In this document: piece by piece, positions 14,505 through 19,809 of the stretch | Layout of the letters: each line of letters starts with the position of its first letter | How positions within the stretch are numbered: position 1 is the first letter of the stretch | NCBI GenBank assembly: GCA_029245665.1 | Contig: JAQWOW010000251.1 | Location: 1-19,809, forward strand | Direction of reading: 5' to 3' | Source of the DNA: Polaribacter sp. | Lineage (GTDB): Bacteria; Bacteroidota; Bacteroidia; Flavobacteriales; Flavobacteriaceae | Length of the DNA: 19,809 bases | Position numbers and translations under genes: made by a program | Notes under the pieces: model-generated | What the model saw: the letters and a program-made list of their open reading frames with translations, nothing else | The model's database searches: none | Told to the model about the DNA's origin: nothing

Positions 14505-17039
14505 ATGACCTACAGTAGAATTTTTTCTTTTACCTATTTTCTAATACTTACATTAATAATAGCTGGATGTGCTCAGAGTAAGAAGATCACATTTGAGAGG
14601 GACTTTAATTTTGATTGGAAATTTTCGTTGATGGATAGCCTAGACGTTGCTTATCAAAACAATTTTGACGATTCAAATTGGAAAACTGTTCAATTACCCC
14701 ACGATTGGAGTATAGAATCCCCTTTTGATTCTATCAAAGGAGATGGAGCCACTGGGTATTTACCTGGAGGAAGGGGATGGTATCGAAAACACTTTGACAT
14801 GCATTTTCAAAAAAATGAGGTCGTTTCTGTGCTATTTGATGGAGTTTATAATCGTTCAGAGATCTGGGTTAATGGCCAAAAAGTAGGTGCTCAAAAATAT
14901 GGATATGCTCCTTTTAAATTTGATATTACCAAGTATCTTAATAAAAATGGGAAAGGAAATATTATCTCAGTAAAAGTAAATCATAGTAGATTTATAGATA
15001 GTCGATGGTATACGGGCTCTGGAATCTATAGAAATGTTAAACTGATAAAAACCAATAAACTGCACATTCCTATTTGGGGAACTTATATAACAACTCCAGA
15101 GGTCTCTAAATCTTTTGCAAAAGTACATCTTCAAGTAGTATTAGACAATCAATATAAGACAACACAAATTGCTGATGTCATAACCAGAATTTATGATCAT
15201 AATAACAACGTAGTTATAGAACTTATCAATAAAAATAAATACTTAAAACCACAAAATCAAATCTTTTATCAAGAGGGTGAGATTGAGGCTCCTCGGCTAT
15301 GGTCTCCAAAAAACCCTCATCTTTACAGGGCAATTACTTCAGTATATGTAAACAACGAATTACTCGATGAACATTCGACCATTTTTGGCATTAGAAGATT
15401 TAGATTTGACCCTGAATTAGGCTTCTTTTTAAATGGTGAAAATATAAAGATTAAAGGGGTCAACATTCATCATGATGCTGGTTTGGTAGGTGCTGCTGTT
15501 CCCAAAAATGTTTGGATAAGACGGCTAAAGAAATTGAAAGAAATGGGAGCCAATGCCATACGGTCTGCTCACAACCCAGCTTCGCAAGAATTTTTGGATG
15601 TTTGCGATGAACTTGGTTTTTTGGTACAAGATGAATTTTTTGACGAATGGGATTACCCCAAAGACAAACGATTAAATGTATGGGAAAGACATGACGATTA
15701 TATTTCTAGAGGTCTTGCAGATTATTTTAGAGAAACTGCAGAAAAGGATTTGAAAAATACTGTATTGGCCCACAGAAATCACCCCTCCATTTTTCAATGG
15801 AGTATTGGTAATGAAATTGAATGGACATACCCCAACGTAAAAGCAGCTACTGGATATTACAAAGGGGATAAACGTGTTGCACAGCGCCGCTGGGCAGAAC
15901 CTCCCAATACACCAGAGCAAATTGGAGCGATGTATAAAAGTTTACCATCTTCTGAGTTCACTATTGGAAATACCGCTCAAAAATTAGCAAATTGGACAAG
16001 ACAATTAGACACCACACGATTCATAACCGCAAATTGTATTATACCTACAGGTAGTTTTGAAACTGGGTATACAGATGCTCTAGATGTAGTAGGATTTAGC
16101 TACAGACAAGCTATTTACGATTATGCGCATAGAAATTACCCAAACCAACCTATTATGGGGACAGAAAATTGGGGACATTGGCACGAATGGAAAGCGGCTT
16201 TAGATCGTCCTTTTGTGGCAGGTATTTTTCTGTGGACAGGAATAGATTACTTAGGAGAAGCGTCTGGTAAATGGCCTAAAAAAGGATCGGGAAGTGGACT
16301 GCTAGATTTAGCTGGATTTGAAAAACCTCGTTACCACATGTTTAAATCGTTATGGAATGATGAACCTCATATATACATAAGCTCACAAAAATTAAAAGAT
16401 TCAGAATATAAGATTGATTCTAAAGGAAAAATCAGTTATAAGAAAAAAGAGGGTTGGAAGTTTAAAACTTGGAAATGGCAAGACGTAAATGAACATTGGA
16501 ATTATGTTCATGACGAACAAATTATTGTTGAGGTAATTTCCAACACAGATAGCGTGGAATTATTTTTAAATGATCAATCTTTGGGAATGAAATATTTATC
16601 GGATTTTCCAGATAGAATTTACAAATGGCTGGTCCCGTTTCGTGAAGGAAAATTGGTTGCAAAAAACCAAAAAATGGAAGCAACAATTCAAACCGCTCTA
16701 GAGCCCGCTACTATTCTGCTTACAACAGACAAAAAACAATTAAATTCAGACGGTTACGATGTTGCTCATATTATTGCTCGATTGTTTGATAAAAAAGGGA
16801 ATCCTGTTTTGCACAGTAACAAGAAAATCACCTTCTCTATTCAAGGAAATGTAAGGAGTTTGGGGGTTGATAACGGTAGTAATACAAATCCCGGCCCTTA
16901 TAATTCAAATACAGTAATTACAAATAACGGTAATGCAATGTTGATTCTGCAATCTCATAAAGATGCTAAAGGGACTGTGAAAGTTAAAGCTCTAGGGAAT
17001 ACATTGAGAAGTAATACAATTGAATTAAATTTTGAATAA
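14505..17039 (+). CDS. GH2 beta-galactosidase-type glycosidase, lipoprotein, with C-terminal Ig-like domains
   Basis: This 844-residue enzyme carries a lipoprotein signal with lipobox LIIAGC (Cys22) and is therefore anchored to a membrane. The GH2 parts are a jelly roll (VQLPHDWSIESPF, GRGWYRKHF, SGIYRNVKLI), an Ig-like domain, and a TIM barrel with NAIRSAHNPASQEFLDVCD and DEFFDEWDYPK. The acid/base is Glu437 in FQWSIGNEIEW, and the nucleophile is Glu554 in IMGTENWGHW. From about 673 (IIVEVISNTDSVELFLN) there is a DUF4982-like domain, then from about 733 (EPATILLTTDKKQL) a domain like the GH2 C5 Ig-type module. This is the common Bacteroidota GH2 layout that covers beta-galactosidases and some beta-glucuronidases. 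The intact motifs support activity. Specificity is inferred from context. The next gene starts 6 bp downstream. Confidence 0.94.
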   Translation: MTYSRIFSFTYFLILTLIIAGCAQSKKITFERDFNFDWKFSLMDSLDVAYQNNFDDSNWKTVQLPHDWSIESPFDSIKGDGATGYLPGGRGWYRKHFDMHFQKNEVVSVLFDGVYNRSEIWVNGQKVGAQKYGYAPFKFDITKYLNKNGKGNIISVKVNHSRFIDSRWYTGSGIYRNVKLIKTNKLHIPIWGTYITTPEVSKSFAKVHLQVVLDNQYKTTQIADVITRIYDHNNNVVIELINKNKYLKPQNQIFYQEGEIEAPRLWSPKNPHLYRAITSVYVNNELLDEHSTIFGIRRFRFDPELGFFLNGENIKIKGVNIHHDAGLVGAAVPKNVWIRRLKKLKEMGANAIRSAHNPASQEFLDVCDELGFLVQDEFFDEWDYPKDKRLNVWERHDDYISRGLADYFRETAEKDLKNTVLAHRNHPSIFQWSIGNEIEWTYPNVKAATGYYKGDKRVAQRRWAEPPNTPEQIGAMYKSLPSSEFTIGNTAQKLANWTRQLDTTRFITANCIIPTGSFETGYTDALDVVGFSYRQAIYDYAHRNYPNQPIMGTENWGHWHEWKAALDRPFVAGIFLWTGIDYLGEASGKWPKKGSGSGLLDLAGFEKPRYHMFKSLWNDEPHIYISSQKLKDSEYKIDSKGKISYKKKEGWKFKTWKWQDVNEHWNYVHDEQIIVEVISNTDSVELFLNDQSLGMKYLSDFPDRIYKWLVPFREGKLVAKNQKMEATIQTALEPATILLTTDKKQLNSDGYDVAHIIARLFDKKGNPVLHSNKKITFSIQGNVRSLGVDNGSNTNPGPYNSNTVITNNGNAMLILQSHKDAKGTVKVKALGNTLRSNTIELNFE

Positions 17040-17045
17040 AAAAAT

Positions 17046-18431
17046 ATGAAAATAAAATTAGTACTTGCTGTTTTTTTATGCATTCAGCTTCTAAATGCCC
17101 AAGAAAATATACCTCCAAATATTATATTAATTAATATCGATGATATGGGGTGGAAAGATGTTGGTTTTATGGGGTCAAAATACTATGAAACGCCGAATAT
17201 AGATCGGCTAGCCTCTCAAGGAATGGTTTTTACAAATGGGTATGCAGCTGCATCTAATTGCGCACCAAGTAGGGCTTCTCTGATGACAGGGTTATGGACA
17301 CCACGACATGGCATATATACTGTAAATACTTCGGAAAGAGGAAAACAAAAGGACCGAAAGTTAATTCCTATAAAAAACACGAGAACCCTTTCTAGTAAAT
17401 TAAAAGTGATTCCACAAATTTTAAAAGAAAAAGGATATGTTACCTGTCATGCAGGGAAGTGGCATTTATCAGACGACCCTAAAACTTTTGGCTTTGATGT
17501 CAATATCGGTGGAAGCCATGCGGGATTTCCAAAGAGTTATTATCCGCCCTATAAAAACGTTGTTGTTGAAAAAGGAGAAAACTCCTATTTAACCGATTTA
17601 ATTACAGAAAAAACCATGCTATTTATTCAAAATTCACAGCAGCCTTTCTTTCTGTATTATTCTCCGTATGCAGTGCATTTACCAATCAATCCAGTGAAAG
17701 AATTGTTGCCAAAATATACAAGCAAAATGCCTCACAATGGTCAAGGAAATGCGAAGTATGCTACGATGATTGAAAACCTTGACCGAAACATTGGATTATT
17801 ATTAAACAGTTTAAAAGACCCAAACACTCTAATAGTTTTCACTTCTGATAATGGTGGATTGTTCGGAATCACAGATCAAAAACCTTTAAGAGCTGGGAAA
17901 GGAAGTTATTACGAAGGAGGGATTCGAGAACCTTTTGTGGTTGTTTGGAAAAACAAAATTGAAGAGAATTCTAAAAGTGAAACCCCTGTCTCACATGTAG
18001 ATATTTTTCCAACAATTTTACATGCAGCTTCTATTTCAGAATACAACGGATTACTTGATGGAACTGATTTATTTCCTATTCTAACTAAGAAACAAAACAA
18101 CATTGATAGATCTCTTTTTTGGCATTTTCCTGTATACATTCAATCAAAAAAATGGAAAAATTTTAAAAACGAAAATAGAGATTCTTTATTTCGAACGAGG
18201 CCCGGTTCGGTCATTCGAAAAGGAGATTGGAAATTGCATTATTATTTTGAAGACAAGAGTGTAGAACTCTTTAATTTAAAACATGATATTGGAGAGAAAA
18301 ACAATGTTGCTCAGAAAAATCTAGTAATGGTTTCTAAATTAAAAAAAGAGCTTGAAAACTGGTGGAATAATACTCAGGCAGCAATACCATCAAAAAAAAA
18401 TACAAAATTTTTAATTAATGATGACTTTTAA
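17046..18431 (+). CDS. Sulfatase (S1 family), secreted
   Basis: This 461-residue formylglycine-dependent sulfatase has a short Sec signal peptide (residues 1-18, LLNA then QE). NIILINIDDMGWKDVGFMG holds the first metal site (Asp32, Asp33). The maturation motif is C-A-P-S-R with Cys72 in NCAPSRASLMTG. The canonical GKWHLS, TSDNGG and AGKGSYYEGGIREP segments are all present, so the catalytic centre looks complete. GSVIRKGDWKLHYYFED and VELFNLKHDIGEKNN form the usual C-terminal subdomain. It starts 6 bp after the GH2 gene, so the two are certainly in one transcript and may be translationally coupled. It keeps the typical GKWH motif that the two upstream plus-strand sulfatases lack, which suggests different substrates. 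The sulfate position is unknown. Confidence 0.95.
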   Translation: MKIKLVLAVFLCIQLLNAQENIPPNIILINIDDMGWKDVGFMGSKYYETPNIDRLASQGMVFTNGYAAASNCAPSRASLMTGLWTPRHGIYTVNTSERGKQKDRKLIPIKNTRTLSSKLKVIPQILKEKGYVTCHAGKWHLSDDPKTFGFDVNIGGSHAGFPKSYYPPYKNVVVEKGENSYLTDLITEKTMLFIQNSQQPFFLYYSPYAVHLPINPVKELLPKYTSKMPHNGQGNAKYATMIENLDRNIGLLLNSLKDPNTLIVFTSDNGGLFGITDQKPLRAGKGSYYEGGIREPFVVVWKNKIEENSKSETPVSHVDIFPTILHAASISEYNGLLDGTDLFPILTKKQNNIDRSLFWHFPVYIQSKKWKNFKNENRDSLFRTRPGSVIRKGDWKLHYYFEDKSVELFNLKHDIGEKNNVAQKNLVMVSKLKKELENWWNNTQAAIPSKKNTKFLINDDF

Positions 18432-18505
18432 ACGTTTTCTTGTAAATTATAAACACCTGGTCTTAGGCCCAAAAACTATTCTCATAATTCAAATATTTTA
18501 ATAAA

Positions 18506-19408
18506 ATGAAAAAAAAATTCTGTCGTGTTATATTTGTTCAACTTTCTGTAATATTTACCCTATACTCATGTAAAGGAAATCAAGTAATAGTCAATGTTGA
18601 GCCCATAGAGGAGGAGATTCAAGATAAAGGAGGTAATTTTGTGCCAGAAGGTTATACAAAAATATGGGAAGATCATTTTGACGAAGCAACGATAAATACT
18701 GCTAATTGGACTCCGGGATCATTAAGAGACCTAGAATCGGGAGATATCGTGCCTGGAGCTGACGGAGACCATTTGTTAAAAGAGAAATATAGTGGTTATG
18801 TGACCAAAGATGATAGTTATATAGAAGACAAAGCGTTGGTTTTAAGAAACCAAAAAAGATCTTATAAAGGAACTAGTCCTGCAGGTGATTATGAGTATAC
18901 AAGTGGATGGGTAATGTCTATGCACAAAGTACATTTTAACAAAGGATATGTTGAAATGCGCGCACAGTTTCCCTCAGGAGATAAGGTTTGGCCAGCACTT
19001 TGGCTAATCGCAGAAGATTTAGTTTGGGGTCCAGAATGGGATATGTTTGAGTATTTTGGAAAAAATACGGAGGGAAATGATGTGATGGGAATGCATATGT
19101 TGGTTGATGAATGGCCTAACCAAAAATGGAGTACGGGCTATATCCTTAATTTTAATAGAGACTTCAACTGTGAAGCATGGCATGTATATGGATTTGAATG
19201 GACAGAAGACAAAGCCGTTTGGTCTGTTGATGGAGTTGTAAAAAGAGAATTATTAAGAGTGGATTTAAGTTCAAATAAAGCCCAAAAGTGGCCAGATGAA
19301 GAAATGTACATCGTATTAAATAATGAAGTTCAGACTAATGCAACTGATAAAACTACACAATGGCCAAATTACTTGAAGATCGACTATGTTGAGATTTATC
19401 AAAAATAA
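18506..19408 (+). CDS. GH16 family endo-glycan hydrolase, lipoprotein
   Basis: This 300-residue protein begins with a lipoprotein signal (lipobox TLYSC, Cys22), then an acidic linker (about 23-48), then a single GH16 jelly roll (about 50-300). The catalytic segment is E-W-D-M-F-E: nucleophile Glu177, Asp179 and acid/base Glu182, the beta-bulge spacing found in GH16 galactanases, carrageenases and laminarinases. KVWPALWLIAED precedes it, and CEAWHVYGFEWTEDKAVWSVDG follows in the normal position. There is no extra binding module. In this locus it would be the endo-enzyme that cuts the polymer at the cell surface before the sulfatases and GH2 enzymes act. The subfamily (kappa-carrageenase, furcellaranase, agarase, porphyranase or laminarinase) cannot be assigned by eye. 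A 74-bp gap precedes it. Confidence 0.92.
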   Translation: MKKKFCRVIFVQLSVIFTLYSCKGNQVIVNVEPIEEEIQDKGGNFVPEGYTKIWEDHFDEATINTANWTPGSLRDLESGDIVPGADGDHLLKEKYSGYVTKDDSYIEDKALVLRNQKRSYKGTSPAGDYEYTSGWVMSMHKVHFNKGYVEMRAQFPSGDKVWPALWLIAEDLVWGPEWDMFEYFGKNTEGNDVMGMHMLVDEWPNQKWSTGYILNFNRDFNCEAWHVYGFEWTEDKAVWSVDGVVKRELLRVDLSSNKAQKWPDEEMYIVLNNEVQTNATDKTTQWPNYLKIDYVEIYQK

Positions 19409-19416
19409 TTTTTTTA

Positions 19417-19453
19417 GTTGTGTTTGTTATTGCTTTCAGTGTAAAAACACAAC
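19417..19453. other. Inverted repeat between GH16 and the last sulfatase
   Basis: GTTGTGTTT at 19417-19425 pairs perfectly with AAACACAAC at 19445-19453 across a 19-nt loop, 8 bp after the GH16 stop codon. No T-run follows it, so it is not a standard intrinsic terminator. It may be a processing or mRNA-stability element between the two genes, or chance. Confidence 0.35.
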
Positions 19454-19536
19454 ACTCAATTTAATACAAAAGAAGATATTTTCTTTATTAGAATATTATG
19501 CTAATCAAATAAGGGCGATTTAACAAAACAAAAAAT

Positions 19537-19809
19537 ATGAAAACTCAAGGACTCTATTTATTTTTTTTATTTGTGAGCCTATTAAATGCTCAACAGAAGC
19601 CAAATGTAGTTATTATTATAGCGGACGATCTAGGGTATGCAGATTTGTCCTTTTTAGCTCAGGCCCCCGATGATGTAAAGAAGTTTAGCACCCCTGGTTT
19701 TGATAAGTTAGCTAAAACAGGAACTTATTTTGAAAACGCATACAGTACTTCTTCAATTTGTAGTCCGTCTAGAGCGGGCTTGATTACTGGTCGATACCAA
19801 GAGCGATGG
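19537..19809 (+). CDS. Sulfatase (S1 family), N-terminal 91 residues (cut by window end)
   Basis: An ATG at 19537 opens a frame that runs to the last base without a stop, so the gene continues outside the window. The signal peptide is MKTQGLYLFFLFVSLLNAQ. NVVIIIADDLGYADLSFL contains the first metal site (Asp30, Asp31). The formylglycine motif is C-S-P-S-R with Cys75 in SICSPSRAGLITGRYQ. These are diagnostic of a type I sulfatase, so the identity is firm even from a fragment. The 128-bp gap before it contains an inverted repeat but no clear promoter. It is the fifth sulfatase in the window. Confidence 0.9.
   Translation, partial: MKTQGLYLFFLFVSLLNAQQKPNVVIIIADDLGYADLSFLAQAPDDVKKFSTPGFDKLAKTGTYFENAYSTSSICSPSRAGLITGRYQERW

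Noticed and set aside
18432..18505. Short palindromic stretch CCTGGTCTTAGG before GH16
   Set aside because: Only a 3-bp outer stem is perfect and no T-run follows. It is too weak for a terminator or operator.
1..19809. Mobile elements, tRNAs, CRISPR or phage genes
   Set aside because: No transposase motifs, terminal inverted repeats, tRNA-like cloverleaf sequences or regularly spaced repeats were found outside the degenerate repeat at 433-758.

Overview
The window is AT-rich and looks like a marine Bacteroidota, most likely a flavobacterium. It has dense Sec and lipoprotein signal peptides, no clear Shine-Dalgarno sequences, A/T-rich leaders, and a glycan-degradation gene set. I place it no finer than that. 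There is no rRNA, tRNA, CRISPR array, insertion sequence or integrase. The content is part of a polysaccharide utilization locus (PUL) for a sulfated galactan, with red-algal carrageenan-type or mixed galactans as the best inference. Both ends of the locus run off the window, and no SusC/SusD pair, regulator or sulfatase-maturing enzyme is visible.

Left arm (minus strand, read from about 4.7 kb down to 1). In transcription order it holds a 2-dehydro-3-deoxygalactonokinase, a KDPG/KDPGal-type aldolase abutting it (TAA then ATG), an iduronate-2-sulfatase-like lipoprotein sulfatase, a 182-residue secreted protein of unknown function, and the 5' part of another secreted beta-rich protein. A 437-bp gene-free stretch (352-788) carries two near-identical GTGCGCA hairpin terminators and an imperfect direct repeat of about 117 bp.

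The region 4707-5069 is a divergent control region with one weak Bacteroidota-type -7 match and a 15-codon ORF.

Right arm (plus strand, 5070 to the end). It holds a LacZ-type GH2, two sulfatases, two further GH2 enzymes of different architecture, a sulfatase, a GH16 endo-hydrolase lipoprotein, and the start of another sulfatase cut by the window end. Most spacings from 8466 to 18431 are 4-31 bp, which suggests co-transcription.

Working model (inference). The GH16 cleaves the galactan chain at the cell surface. Five sulfatases of different types, each with a recognisable Cys formylglycine motif, remove sulfates at different positions. The three GH2 enzymes trim beta-linked galactose or related sugars. 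The cytoplasmic kinase and aldolase convert 2-keto-3-deoxy-D-galactonate, the product of 3,6-anhydro-D-galactose oxidation, to pyruvate and glyceraldehyde-3-phosphate. The anhydrogalactose dehydrogenase and cycloisomerase needed upstream are not in this window.
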